A DNA stretch of 64,000 bases from RYN-230 sp963760405 (lineage in GTDB: Bacteria > Actinomycetota > Actinomycetes > Streptosporangiales > Streptosporangiaceae), in the NCBI GenBank assembly GCA_963760405.1, contig CAVXCV010000004.1, positions 930,001-994,000 on the forward strand, written 5' to 3'. How positions within the stretch are numbered: position 1 is the stretch's first letter; each line of letters begins with the position of its first letter. The position numbers and the translations under genes are program-made. The notes under the pieces are model-generated. The model worked only from the letters and a program-made list of their open reading frames with translations. It did no database searches and was not told where the DNA came from. Shown here piece after piece: positions 9,301 to 17,571 of the stretch.

Positions 9301-9348
9301 AAAAAAGCTGGTGAAACGACGAAGCCCCGGGCGTTAGGCCCGGGGCTT
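9301..9348 (-). terminator. attenuator hairpin upstream of aroF
   Basis: On the minus strand an 11-base perfect stem (arms 9338-9348 and 9322-9332, loop of 5) is followed, about 15 bases later, by six T residues (9301-9306). It lies between the leader peptide stop and the aroF start, the position of a transcription attenuator. Leader bases around the CGGCCCGG run could pair with the 5' arm as an antiterminator; that pairing is inference. Confidence 0.7.
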
Positions 9349-9365
9349 GGTGGAGATCGCTCGCG

Positions 9366-9440
9366 TCAGCGCAGAGTCTGGCGGGCGACCGTCCGGTGAC
9401 CGGGCCGGTAGCCATACCAAAACCAAAACTCCTGACGCAC
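9366..9440 (-). CDS. aroF leader peptide with aromatic codon run
   Basis: A 24-codon frame whose residues 4-11 are EFWFWYGY, i.e. two Phe, two Trp and two Tyr codons, ending at TGA 9366-9368. It precedes the attenuator hairpin and aroF, the enzyme that starts aromatic amino-acid synthesis. Ribosome stalling at these codons when charged aromatic tRNAs are scarce would favour read-through. I chose GTG 9440 because TACGCT at 9447-9452 is a plausible -10 for a leaderless transcript; an in-frame ATG at 9458 would give 30 residues. Confidence 0.75.
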   Translation of the reverse strand: MRQEFWFWYGYRPGHRTVARQTLR

Positions 9441-9585
9441 GGGAGCAGCGTAGCGCATGTCAGCACCGGGGGCGGGCGGCAGGGTGATTCCGGGCGCATG
9501 CGAAGGTAGGGGAGCGGGGCACCGGCCTGAGACGAGCCGGCGGGAGGTCGGGCACGCGGGTTCAGTAAGGGCGGAGCAAACCTGG

Positions 9586-10224
9586 ATGGGTCAGCCGGAT
9601 GTGGATCGCGCGGTGGCGGGTCAGCCTGTGCCCCGCCCGCGGCCTGGCCAGGCTGGCCACCTGCCGCCTGGCCAGTGCGTCCGCCGGGAATGGGTGGTCC
9701 AGCATTATGGCCGGGTGCCCAGGTTCCGGCCGGAGACCTGGTCGTTCACTGTGTTCGGGGCGACCGGGTCCGGCCAGGAGCAGCACTGGGACTGGCCGGC
9801 GCTGAGCGCCTGGCCGCGTTGCCAGGTGGTCGCTGACCTGCACTGCGTGACCAAGATCACGGTGCCCGGCATCGTCTGGGAGGGCATCCCGGCCGTGGCC
9901 GTACTGCACGCCGCGCCGCCCGCGGCCGACGTCACGCACGTCATGGTGTGGGCGGAGTACGGCTACAGCGCGAACCTCAGCCTGGCCGATTTCGCCGCGG
10001 ACACCACGCTGCTCGCCACGCACGCGGGAGGTGCCCCGCTGACCCCGGACCACGGGTACCCGCTGCGCCTGGCCGTGCCGCACCTATACGGCTGGAAGAG
10101 CGTCAAATGGGTCCGGGCGGTGGAGTACCTCACCGCGGACCGCCGTGGCTTCTGGGAGGAACGCGGCTACCACAACTCCGCCGACCCCTGGCGCGAGCAG
10201 CGCTTCGCCCATCAGGAACGCTAA
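9586..10224 (+). CDS. sulfite-oxidase-like molybdopterin oxidoreductase
   Basis: About 212 residues of the single-domain sulfite oxidase/YedY-like family. VQHYGRVPRFRPETW and DLHCVTK (the Cys is the expected Mo ligand) are followed by TRP-like MVWAEYGYSANLSLADF, GYPLRLAVPHLYGWKSVKW and a C-terminal GFWEERGYHNSADPWREQR. No signal peptide or haem domain is visible, so it is probably cytoplasmic with an unknown electron partner. ATG 9586 has the weak GGCGGAG ribosome site; the frame extends upstream without a better start. Confidence 0.85.
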   Translation: MGQPDVDRAVAGQPVPRPRPGQAGHLPPGQCVRREWVVQHYGRVPRFRPETWSFTVFGATGSGQEQHWDWPALSAWPRCQVVADLHCVTKITVPGIVWEGIPAVAVLHAAPPAADVTHVMVWAEYGYSANLSLADFAADTTLLATHAGGAPLTPDHGYPLRLAVPHLYGWKSVKWVRAVEYLTADRRGFWEERGYHNSADPWREQRFAHQER

Positions 10225-10263
10225 CCGGGTGGGGGTGCTGGCGGGCCTGGCGTGACGCGGGGC

Positions 10264-10800
10264 TCAGGCGTCAGCGTCGTTGCCGGGCAGGAACACGGTG
10301 GCCAGGATGCGCCGCTTGCGGCCAGGCTTCGGCGGGTAGGCCAGCCGGGGCTGGAGCACCCGGATCAGGTCACCCAGCAGCTCGGTGAACTCGGCGTCGT
10401 CCAGCCACAGCCCGGCCAGGTTGTAGCTGGCCCCGTCGCGCACCGGGTCGATGTCGCCCCGGGCGAGGTAACGGTCCGCGTCACCGAGCAGCCCGGCGAC
10501 AAAGGCCATGAAGGCATGGCGGTGATCGTCGGGGCTCATCTTCTCGATCTCGTCCAGGCCGATCCGCGCCGCCGTCTGGCGGAGCACGTACGTGCGCTCC
10601 ACCGCGCCGCGCACCCGCCGCTCCGCCACCACGGCCAGCACCCCGGCGTTGACCAGGCGGGCCACGTGCCGGTACAGGCTGGCCGGGGGGACATCGCCGA
10701 GCTCGGCGCGCAGCGCTGTGGTGGTCAGGGCACGGTCGCCGAGGAATGCCCGCACGATCCGCAGCCGGACCGGATGCAGGAGCAGGTCGGCGCTGGTCAT
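10264..10800 (-). CDS. winged-helix (ArsR-like) transcriptional regulator
   Basis: About 178 residues. The N-terminal winged helix (LLLHPVRLRIVRAFLGDRALTTTALRAEL, recognition helix PPASLYRHVARLVNAG) is followed by a helical effector/dimer region and a basic tail. The start ATG at 10800 (MTSADLLLHPVRL) matches where the family begins; the longer in-frame extension would cover the promoter. A perfect palindrome lies 19 bases upstream and a small membrane protein is divergent, so autoregulation and control of that gene are likely. Confidence 0.82.
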   Translation of the reverse strand: MTSADLLLHPVRLRIVRAFLGDRALTTTALRAELGDVPPASLYRHVARLVNAGVLAVVAERRVRGAVERTYVLRQTAARIGLDEIEKMSPDDHRHAFMAFVAGLLGDADRYLARGDIDPVRDGASYNLAGLWLDDAEFTELLGDLIRVLQPRLAYPPKPGRKRRILATVFLPGNDADA

Positions 10801-10818
10801 CCGTCCATGGTAACGAGG

Positions 10819-10832
10819 TGATATTAATATCA
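10819..10832. promoter_or_regulatory. 14-base palindromic operator TGATATTAATATCA
   Basis: A perfect 14-base palindrome, strikingly AT-rich for this genome, in the 90-base gap between the divergent winged-helix regulator and the small membrane protein gene. It is the obvious binding site for the regulator. Confidence 0.65.
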
Positions 10833-10890
10833 GCGCGATAAACATTCTCAAGACCGAGAGTGCTGGACCCTGGTTCCGAAAGGGGCAGCC

Positions 10891-11100
10891 GTGGCTGCGA
10901 CAAAGAAGCCGAGCAAGCTGGTCCTCGCCACCATCGCCGTGGTGCACGTCACGGCCGTTTCGCTGACCTGGCGCGACCTCCGGGACCGGCCGGCCGCCCA
11001 GGTCCGGGGCAACAAGAAGCTCTGGCGGGTGGCCAGCGCGCTGAACACGAGCGGGTCGGCCGCGTACTGGATCTTCGGGCGGCGCCGTCAGCAGGGCTAG
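10891..11100 (+). CDS. small membrane-associated protein (PLDc_N-like)
   Basis: A 69-residue protein. One hydrophobic N-terminal helix (LVLATIAVVHVTAVSLTW) is followed by a segment resembling the phospholipase-D nuclease N-terminal motif (KKLWRVASALNTSGSAAYWIFGRR). Its function is unknown. The GTG start follows AAAGGGG. It is divergent from the winged-helix regulator with a shared palindrome between them, suggesting it is that regulator's target. Confidence 0.65.
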   Translation: MAATKKPSKLVLATIAVVHVTAVSLTWRDLRDRPAAQVRGNKKLWRVASALNTSGSAAYWIFGRRRQQG

Positions 11101-11178
11101 CCCCTGGCAAAAGCACCACGGTGCGGACGCTACGGTCTTATGTTCAGCGGGTTAGCGTTGCGCGGCGGAGGTGGTGGG

Positions 11179-12051
11179 GTGGCGGTCGGCGCCAGCACCC
11201 AGATCACTGATCTGACGGTGAACGATCACGCTTGCCTGACCTACGGCGAGCCCGAGGAGTTGTTCGACCTCACCGCCGCGTTCATCCGCGACGGGCTGGC
11301 CAGCGGGCTGAAGGTGATCTGGCTCAGTGACACGGCGACCGCGCAGGCCGAGACGGAGCTCGCGCGGCGCGGGATCGTGGTCGAGTCGGCGCTGTCCACC
11401 GGGCAGATGACCGCGGCGGGGTGCGAGGACTCGCTGCTGTCCGGGCACGCGTTCACCGCCGATCACGCGATGTCGTGGCTGGGCGGCCAGATGGAGGCCT
11501 GCCAGGACCAGGGATTTCCCGGCCTGCGGGTGGCGGTCGACATGAGCTGGGCGCTGCGGCCGGTCACCGGGATCGAGCAGCTGCCGGACTTCGAGGAAGG
11601 TGTGGCGGCCGCGCTGGCGGGCACTACCGTGTCCATGCTCTGCCAGTACGACAGGGAAAAGTTCGACCCGGTCACCCTGGCCTCGGTGGCGGCGTACCAC
11701 ACCCGCTCGGTCGCGGCCGCGACCTATCACGCCGATGCGGTGCTGCGGATCTGCCGCCAGTACGCTCCGCCCGGGATCCGGCTGGCCGGGGAGATCGACT
11801 TCAAGGCCGAGGAGCCGCTGGCGCTCGCGCTGTCCGAGGCGATCCGCCTCGACGGCGACATCACCATCAACATGGCCGCCCTGGCCTTCATCGACGTGCC
11901 CTGCACCCGGATGATCCTGGACTCCGCGCGGAGCCTGGCCGCCTCCCGGAAGGTGGTGCTGCGCTGCTCGTCCGGGATCGCCCCCCGCTTCGCCATGCTC
12001 GGGGCGGCCGGCGTGCCCGGTGTCAGCCTGGTGACCGTCCATGACCGATGA
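11179..12051 (+). CDS. MEDS (DcmR-type sensor)-STAS anti-anti-sigma protein
   Basis: About 290 residues. The first ~185 match the MEDS/DcmR sensory domain (NDHACLTYG, GLKVIWLSD, DMSWALRP, SMLCQYDREKF and a helical end). The last ~95 are a STAS domain (RLAGEIDF, DITINMAALAFIDVPCTRMI with the usual Ser position near this segment). It would act as a sensory antagonist in a partner-switching cascade. GTG 11179 has GGAGG eight bases upstream; an ATG at 11140 is also in frame. It overlaps the RsbW-like gene by 11 bases. Confidence 0.82.
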   Translation: MAVGASTQITDLTVNDHACLTYGEPEELFDLTAAFIRDGLASGLKVIWLSDTATAQAETELARRGIVVESALSTGQMTAAGCEDSLLSGHAFTADHAMSWLGGQMEACQDQGFPGLRVAVDMSWALRPVTGIEQLPDFEEGVAAALAGTTVSMLCQYDREKFDPVTLASVAAYHTRSVAAATYHADAVLRICRQYAPPGIRLAGEIDFKAEEPLALALSEAIRLDGDITINMAALAFIDVPCTRMILDSARSLAASRKVVLRCSSGIAPRFAMLGAAGVPGVSLVTVHDR

Positions 12052-12592
12052 TCCCCGCGGCTCCCCGCGGCCGTCCGCCCGCGGGGCGGTGCCCAGCGCA
12101 GCACCAGCTAGCGCGGCCCCAGCCGATGCTGGTGCGGACGGCGCGCCGGATGACGGGACGGAGCTGATCCTGGATCAGGTCTTTGACGGCGATTCGCTGT
12201 ACGCGCTGCGGGCGGCGGTAGCCGCGCACGCCTCCGCAGCGGGACTGTCCCGCAGCCGCTGCGACGACGCCGTGATCGCCGTGCACGAGCTGGCTGCCAA
12301 CGCCGTGCGGCACGGCGCCGGGCACGGGCAGCTGCGCGCCTGGCTGGCCGGGAAGACCCTGTACTTCCGGGTCACCGACGACGGGCCGGAGGCTGCGGCG
12401 GCTGGCCAGCCCGTAGCCGCCGAACTGCGCACGGAGCCGGGCCACGGGCTGTGGCTGGTCCGTGAGGTCGCCGACCAGGCCAGCCTGCAGGCCAGGGCGG
12501 ACGGGACCACCGCCACGGTCAGCTTCGCTCTCCAGCCGCCGGCCCGCGGGACAGCGCTTCCCGCCGGGCCAGGCAGCACGCAGCCGACCTGA
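12041..12592 (+). CDS. RsbW-like ATP-binding anti-sigma kinase
   Basis: A 183-residue protein. A low-complexity Ala/Pro/Gly N-terminus of about 45 residues precedes an HATPase_c_2 domain with the N-box HELAANAVRHGAG, the G1 box VTDDGPE and the G2 box GHGLWLVREVAD. It should bind ATP and phosphorylate or sequester a STAS protein or sigma factor. The 11-base overlap with the MEDS-STAS gene implies coupled translation and a stoichiometric pair. Confidence 0.82.
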   Translation: MTDDPRGSPRPSARGAVPSAAPASAAPADAGADGAPDDGTELILDQVFDGDSLYALRAAVAAHASAAGLSRSRCDDAVIAVHELAANAVRHGAGHGQLRAWLAGKTLYFRVTDDGPEAAAAGQPVAAELRTEPGHGLWLVREVADQASLQARADGTTATVSFALQPPARGTALPAGPGSTQPT

Positions 12593-12631
12593 TTCCGGTT
12601 GGCCGGACACGCCTGCTGAATTGTCACTATC

Positions 12632-12856
12632 GTGGCGATAGGGGCGCGGGCAACCGGTCCGAAACAGGCTCGGGAGGCTGGCCGGGCAATGAATGCTGAC
12701 TGGTCGTGCCGCTGTTGCTGGTCCACCGCACCGCGAGCGGAGGTTCGTGAGCTGCACGGCCGGAATTACCACTGCCGCCGGTACCGCACCGGCCTGACGG
12801 GCACGGCCGGAGCTGGCCGCTCGCTGGCCCGGTACGGCCTGATGGCGCTCTCATGA
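12632..12856 (+). CDS. possible small Cys-rich protein
   Basis: A 74-codon frame with CRCCW and YHCRRY clusters that could form a small metal site, ending in an ATGA overlap with the following kinase. I recognise no family. A start at 12690 (MNADWSC) would give 55 residues. It may be spurious, since GC-rich DNA readily gives such frames; the coupling geometry is the main argument for it. Confidence 0.2.
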   Translation: MAIGARATGPKQAREAGRAMNADWSCRCCWSTAPRAEVRELHGRNYHCRRYRTGLTGTAGAGRSLARYGLMALS

Positions 12857-14670
12857 GCCGTGCGACAGACCCGGTCCTGCCCGACGCGGGGCTCCCCGCC
12901 CAGATCGCCGGCTACCGGCTGGACGGGTACCTGGGCCAGGGCAGCATGGCTGCTGTCTACCTCGCCTGGGACAAGCGGGCGGATCGCCAGGTGGCGCTCA
13001 AGGTGCTGGCGCCGGAACTGGCCCGCGACGCCGCGTTCCGGGCCAGGGTGCTCCGCGAGTCACCGGCCGCCGCCGCGCTGGGCCACCCGCACATCATCCC
13101 GGTCTACCAGGCCGGCGAGGTGGGCGGGACCGTATATGTGGCCATGCGCTACATCGAGGGCGGCGACGCCCGGTCCCGGCTGAACCGGCTCGGGCCGCTG
13201 CCGCCCGGCCCGGCCTGGAACGTCATCGCCCAGGTCGCGGGCGCCCTGGACGCCGCGCATGGGAACGGCCTGATCCACCGCGACGTCAAGCCCGCCAACA
13301 TCCTGCTCGAGGCCACGGGCACCGCGGCCGGGGCCGCGCAGCTGGCCGGTGACGACGACACCGGCCAGGCGTACCTCTCCGATTTCGGGATGAGCAGGGA
13401 CTTCTCGCCCGCCGAGATCATCGCGACGGGCCAGTTCGCCGGCTCGCTCGACTACGCCGCCCCGGAACAGCTCGAGGACGGCGGTGCCGTGGACGGCCGC
13501 GCGGACCTGTACGCACTGGCCTGCGCCGGGTTCGAGCTGCTGTGTGGCACCCCGCCGTTCGGCCAGGACCAGGGCCTGACGGTGATGTACGCGCAGCTGT
13601 ACGCGCCCCCGCCTGCCGCCACGGGCCGGCGTCCTGATCTGCCCGCAGCAGTGGACCAGGTGCTGGCCACCGCGCTGGCCAAGGACCCGGCGGACCGCTA
13701 TCCGAGCTGCGGCCAGTTCGCCGAGGAACTCCGGGTGGCGCTGGGGCTCAGGCCCGGCGCGGCGCAGCGCCCGCCCCGGCCGCGCCCGCCGGCGGACGCC
13801 GCGGCCGCCGGGCCGGCCGCGGCAGCCGGTCCGGCTGGGCCCGCCGCGCGCACCGGGCCGGCCGCGCCTGCCGCGCCGTCCCGCCGGGCGCCAGCCGCAG
13901 ACCAGGCATCCACCGAACCGCGGCCGGTGGTCCCCGGCCTGCCCAGCCTGGGCCTGGCAAGTTCCGGCCCACCCCCTGGCCCGGCGACTGGCCCGGGCGA
14001 ACCGGATCGACCGCCGTCCCGGCCGGGCCGCGGCGCGCTGAAGCTCGCCGTCGCCGCCGCCGTGGTCGCCGTCGCCGTGGTGGCCGCGGTCGCCATCGCC
14101 ATTGTCCTGTCGAAGCGGCCATCTCCGGGCCGGCCAGCCGCGTCCCCACCCACGTCTCCGCCCTCCGCCTCCGCCGCGTCCTCGCCGCCGTCACCGTCAG
14201 CGTCGCCGTCGCCGTCCGCCCTGGCCGCCCAGCAGGCGGCCGCGATCAGCACCCTGCTGGGTTCGAGCGCCGCCACCCGCACGGCGCTGCAGGGCGCCGT
14301 GGACCAGGTTCAGGCCTGCGCGAACCTGCCCGCCGCAGTCAGCCAGCTGCAGGACGTCGTGAGTCAGCGCGGCACTGAGAACAGCCAGGCGTCGGCCTTG
14401 TCCGCCTCGGCGCTTCCAGGTGGCGCGACGGTCAAGTCCGACCTGGCCGCGATGCTGAGCAGCTCGCTGACCGCGGACCAGGACTACCTAGCCTGGGCGC
14501 AGCAGCAGCTGGCCACCGGCTGCACGACGGCGGCGGCCCAGTCGAGCACCTACGCGGCCGCGTTTAACGCGGACCAGCGAGCCGCTGTGGCCAAGCAAGC
14601 GTTCGTGCAGGCCTGGAACCCGGTCGCGGCCCAGTACGGGCTCCAGCAGAAATCACCTGACAGCATCTAG
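12853..14670 (+). CDS. membrane Ser/Thr protein kinase (Hanks type)
   Basis: A 605-residue kinase. The catalytic domain spans about residues 20-300: G-loop GQGSMAAVYLA, Lys50 in VALKVL, HRDVKPANIL, the DFGMS activation-loop start and APEQ. A Pro/Ala-rich linker leads to one membrane helix (about 397-421). The extracellular part of about 180 residues starts with a Ser/Pro stalk, has paired Cys residues (one in QACANL, one in TGCTT) and no PASTA repeat. The ligand is unknown. Confidence 0.88.
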   Translation: MSRATDPVLPDAGLPAQIAGYRLDGYLGQGSMAAVYLAWDKRADRQVALKVLAPELARDAAFRARVLRESPAAAALGHPHIIPVYQAGEVGGTVYVAMRYIEGGDARSRLNRLGPLPPGPAWNVIAQVAGALDAAHGNGLIHRDVKPANILLEATGTAAGAAQLAGDDDTGQAYLSDFGMSRDFSPAEIIATGQFAGSLDYAAPEQLEDGGAVDGRADLYALACAGFELLCGTPPFGQDQGLTVMYAQLYAPPPAATGRRPDLPAAVDQVLATALAKDPADRYPSCGQFAEELRVALGLRPGAAQRPPRPRPPADAAAAGPAAAAGPAGPAARTGPAAPAAPSRRAPAADQASTEPRPVVPGLPSLGLASSGPPPGPATGPGEPDRPPSRPGRGALKLAVAAAVVAVAVVAAVAIAIVLSKRPSPGRPAASPPTSPPSASAASSPPSPSASPSPSALAAQQAAAISTLLGSSAATRTALQGAVDQVQACANLPAAVSQLQDVVSQRGTENSQASALSASALPGGATVKSDLAAMLSSSLTADQDYLAWAQQQLATGCTTAAAQSSTYAAAFNADQRAAVAKQAFVQAWNPVAAQYGLQQKSPDSI

Positions 14671-15339
14671 CCTCAGCTGGCCGCGTGCTCCGCCCCGCGC
14701 CCGGCCGGACCGCGGGAGCCCGGCCAGCGCGGTCGGGTGGACCAGCGGCCGGTAGCCGGCGGCGATGGCCGCGACGGTCGATGGCGGCGTCAGCACGTCC
14801 ACCGCCCCCGGCAGGCCGGGCCCGGCCGGACCGCCATACCCGGTGACCGACCACGGCCGGAGCCGGCCGCCCAGGTACAGGCCCACGCTGCCACTGGCCC
14901 GGATCATGACACCGTCGGGCAGCTCGCTGACTGGTGCCCGGTGCGTGATCTGGCGCCGGTGCCGGTCCACCCGCTCGTGCTGCAGGGCCACGTCCATCTC
15001 TGCCGCCCGCGGCCGCCGGGCCAGCTGCTGCGCGGCGCGCCAGGCCCCGGCGAAGTCCAGGTAATCCTGGCGGCGGCAGTACGCGCAGGGCCGGTGCCCC
15101 GCGGCGAGCGCGGTCACCTCATCCAGGAAGAACAGCGCCGTCCACCGGCCGGGCGGCATCGGATCACGGCGGACCCCTTTCCAGTCCAGTACGCAGCAGA
15201 TCCACGCCATGGACCGCCAGCGGCTGGTGCCCAGTTCCCGGTCCTGCCCGTGCAGGCAGCCGCGATTGCCCATCATCAGGCCGCGGCCCGGGTCCGCCAC
15301 GATCTCACCCGTGGGCAGGACCCGGTTCTGCAGCGGCAT
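14653..15339 (-). CDS. conserved hypothetical protein with CAYC motif
   Basis: About 228 residues of a family found in actinobacteria and proteobacteria that I know only as hypothetical. Landmarks are MGNRGCLHGQDRELG, WICCVLDWKG, TALFFLDEVTALAAGHRPCAYC split over two elements, and a Cys pair (CAYCRR) that could bind metal. ATG 15339 starts MPLQNRVLP as homologues do. Its 3' end overlaps the end of the upstream kinase by 18 bases, tail to tail. Confidence 0.7.
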   Translation of the reverse strand: MPLQNRVLPTGEIVADPGRGLMMGNRGCLHGQDRELGTSRWRSMAWICCVLDWKGVRRDPMPPGRWTALFFLDEVTALAAGHRPCAYCRRQDYLDFAGAWRAAQQLARRPRAAEMDVALQHERVDRHRRQITHRAPVSELPDGVMIRASGSVGLYLGGRLRPWSVTGYGGPAGPGLPGAVDVLTPPSTVAAIAAGYRPLVHPTALAGLPRSGRARGGARGQLRLDAVR

Positions 15340-15361
15340 ACGCCCATCCTCTAACACCGCT

Positions 15362-15394
15362 GCGGCACCCCGGCCGTTACAGCCGGGGTGCCGC
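15362..15394. terminator. hairpin downstream of the decayed permease
   Basis: A 13-base perfect stem (15362-15374 with 15382-15394) and a 7-base loop, just past the 3' end of the minus-strand ABC permease. There is no T-run, as is common in this genome. Confidence 0.65.
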
Positions 15395-15414
15395 CACGTC
15401 GTGCCTGACCGGGG

Positions 15415-16166
15415 TCAGGCCACATCGCGCCTGATGGAGGTCTGGCTCGCCGCCAGGAGCAGGGCGACGGCGTAGCCGGCGAGCACCAGGCCAGCGACGG
15501 CCGGCGACAGGGTATGCCCCGGCCCCGGGGCGTTCGTCAGGTCGATGGCGGCGCTGGTCGGCAGCCACTTCTCGATGCCGGGCAGGACGGTCTGCAGGAT
15601 GATCTGCTCGATGAACAGGACCCAGGCGATGGCCGCGACGATCGCCCCGATCGTGTTCCTGGTCAGCGCCCCGAGCGCGACGCCGATCATCCCGAAGCAG
15701 GCCGAGGAGATCACGGTGCCGATGTAGAGGCGGCCGGCTCCGCCGGAAGGTGGTGGATTCCGTGCGCGGACAGGGTCAGCACGACGGTGCCCAGCCCTAG
15801 CCCGAAGACCACGGCGCTGAAGACCGCGCCGAGCCCGGCGACTACCACTACCTTGACCGCGAAGATGCGGGCCCGGTGCGGGGTGGCGAGCAGGGCAGGG
15901 ACGATGGTCCGGTGCCGGAACTCCCCGCCTGCGGCGAGGATGCCCAGGATGAGCATGACCACGCAGGTGACCGCGCCGAACTTGAACATCTGGTACACGT
16001 TCGCGTCGGTGCCGAGGCGGGGCGTTCCGTGCTGCCCGGCGACCATCGCGTCGATGAGCACGCTGCCGATGGCCAGCGCGATCGAGATCGCGACACTGAC
16101 CGGCAGTGCCTTGGTAGTGCAGAGCTTCCTGAGTTCGGCCCGGGCGAGCCGAAGGGTGCTGTTCAT
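15415..16166 (-). pseudogene. ABC-2 type permease, frameshifted
   Basis: From ATG 16166 the first frame gives NSTLRLARAELRKLCTTKAL and several membrane helices up to HGIHH. The homologous sequence then continues in another frame (GRLYIGTVISSACFGMIGVALG and four further helices) to 15415. The shift falls at about 15735-15752. Restored, the protein would be about 250 residues, normal for a drug- or antibiotic-type ABC-2 permease. It overlaps the truncated ATPase gene by 4 bases. Confidence 0.78.
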
Positions 16167-16460
16167 GCTGCCATCTCCTGATCGCGGCGAATGAGGTCGA
16201 AGAAGAGGCTCTCCAGGTCCTCGTCATGGCGGGAGAGCTCAAGGATGGGCAGGCCCGCTCCGGCGGCGGCCAGGCCGATCGCCTCCGCGTCGGCAGACCG
16301 GGCTTCGATCGTCGAGCCGTCGACGAGACGGACCTGCAGGCCGGCGGCCAGGAGCAGATCGAGCAGCCGGATGGCATCAGGCGTCCGGGCCCGGATCACT
16401 GACGTGCGCGCGGTCAGGTCGGACAGCGTGGTCTCGGTCACGAGCCGGCCGCGGGCGAGG
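16163..16460 (-). pseudogene. ABC transporter ATPase, only the C-terminal end
   Basis: Only the last ~98 residues remain: ARGRLVTETTLSDLTART, then the accessory C-terminal domain ending LFFDLIRRDQEMAA. Walker A, signature and Walker B motifs are all absent. The similarity stops at about 16460, where a histidine-kinase fragment on the other strand begins. The 4-base overlap with the permease shows the original operon order ATPase-permease. Confidence 0.8.
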
Positions 16461-16463
16461 ACG

Positions 16464-16785
16464 GGAACCGGTACCTGCTGGCGTCGAGCTCTCCGCGTAC
16501 CGGATCATCCAGGAGTCGCTCACCAACGTGATCAAGCACGCGGCCGCCACCACCGCCCACGTCACCATCAGCTACGGTGCTGACTCGCTCGCCGTGGAGA
16601 TCACCGACGAGGGCCTGGCGGCGCCACCCGGCACCGCGGCATCCGCCACGTCGAGCCCAGGGCACGGGATCATCGGCATGCGCGAGCGGGTCGCGGTCTT
16701 CGGTGGCGAGTTCGCCGCGGAATCCCGGCCCGGCGGCGGCTTCCGCGTGCGCGCCTGCTTCCCCACGACGAGGGTGACCAGATGA
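16464..16785 (+). pseudogene. NarL-family sensor histidine kinase, only the catalytic end
   Basis: The frame encodes PVPAGVELSAYRIIQESLTN, VIKHA (N-box), GHGIIGMRERV (G2 box) and a GGGFRVRACFP ending, i.e. the HATPase end of a DesK/NarX-type kinase. The sensor, the HisKA_3 region with the phospho-accepting His and the upstream half are missing. It stops in an ATGA overlap with the response regulator. Confidence 0.8.
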
Positions 16786-17446
16786 TCCGGGTGGTCGTCG
16801 CCGACGACCAGGCCCTCGCCCGCGGCGGCTTCCGCGTGCTGGTCGACTCGGCAGCAGATCTCGAAGTCGTGGGTGAGGCAAGCGATGGCACGGAGGCGGT
16901 CGCGCTGGCCGGAAGGAGCGCCCCGATGTGATCCTGATGGATATCCGGATGCCTCATCTGGATGGGCTGGAGGCCACCCGGATGATCTGCCAGTCCGCGG
17001 AGACTGAGGCGGTCAAGGTGCTCATCCTGACCACCTTCGACCTGGACGAATACGTCTACGCGGCGCTGCGGGCCGGGGCCAGCGGGTTCCTGCTCAAGGA
17101 CACGCCGCCCACTGACCTGCTGGCCGGAATCCGGGTCATCGCGGCTGGTGACGCGCTGCTCGCCCCCGGTGTCACCCGGCAGCTCATCAGTGAGTTCGTG
17201 CGCCGTCCGGACAGCGACCGTCCTACCGCGGCCTCGCTCGACGTGCTCACCAGCCGGGAACGCGAAGTGCTGACGCTGGTCGCCCGGGGCTGGTCCAACG
17301 CGGAGATCGCCGAGCGCCTCTACCTCAGCCCGGCCACCGCGAAAACCCATGTCGGCCGGCTGCTCATGAAGCTCCAGGCCCGCGACCGGACCCAGCTCGT
17401 GGTCATCGCCTACGAGACTGGCCTGGTCACGCCCGGCGGCCCGTGA
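16782..17446 (+). pseudogene. NarL/LuxR-type response regulator, frameshifted
   Basis: ATG 16782 opens a receiver domain (MIRVVVADDQALARGGFRVL, EVVGEASDGTEAVALA) that hits a stop at 16928-16930. The match continues in the next frame with DVILMDIRMPHLDGLEA (phospho-acceptor Asp), LLKD and a LuxR helix-turn-helix (LTSREREVLTLVARGWSNAE). A single missing base near 16909-16914 explains it. It pairs with the truncated kinase just upstream and probably once controlled the ABC transporter. Confidence 0.8.
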
Positions 17447-17526
17447 CAGCCGTGGAGGCGTGCCGGTAGCGGCCTGGGAGACGCGCCCGTTGTGTTTGCC
17501 ACCGGCCTGGTAGCGACGTAGTCTGA

Positions 17527-17549
17527 CGATATATCGGGATCGTATCGCC
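17527..17549. promoter_or_regulatory. PadR-type operator
   Basis: CGATATATCG (17527-17536), a perfect palindrome, is followed by GGATCGTATCGCC, a degenerate second copy. CGATATATCG-like boxes upstream of padR genes are typical autoregulatory sites. It lies 23 bases before the PadR start. Confidence 0.6.
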
Positions 17550-17571
17550 AGTAGATCATCGGGGGTTCCGG

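Noticed and set aside
9236..9499. Longer N-terminus for AroF from about 9499
   Set aside because: It would include the leader-peptide region and hairpin, lacks homology, and the AGGAGG site points to ATG 9235.
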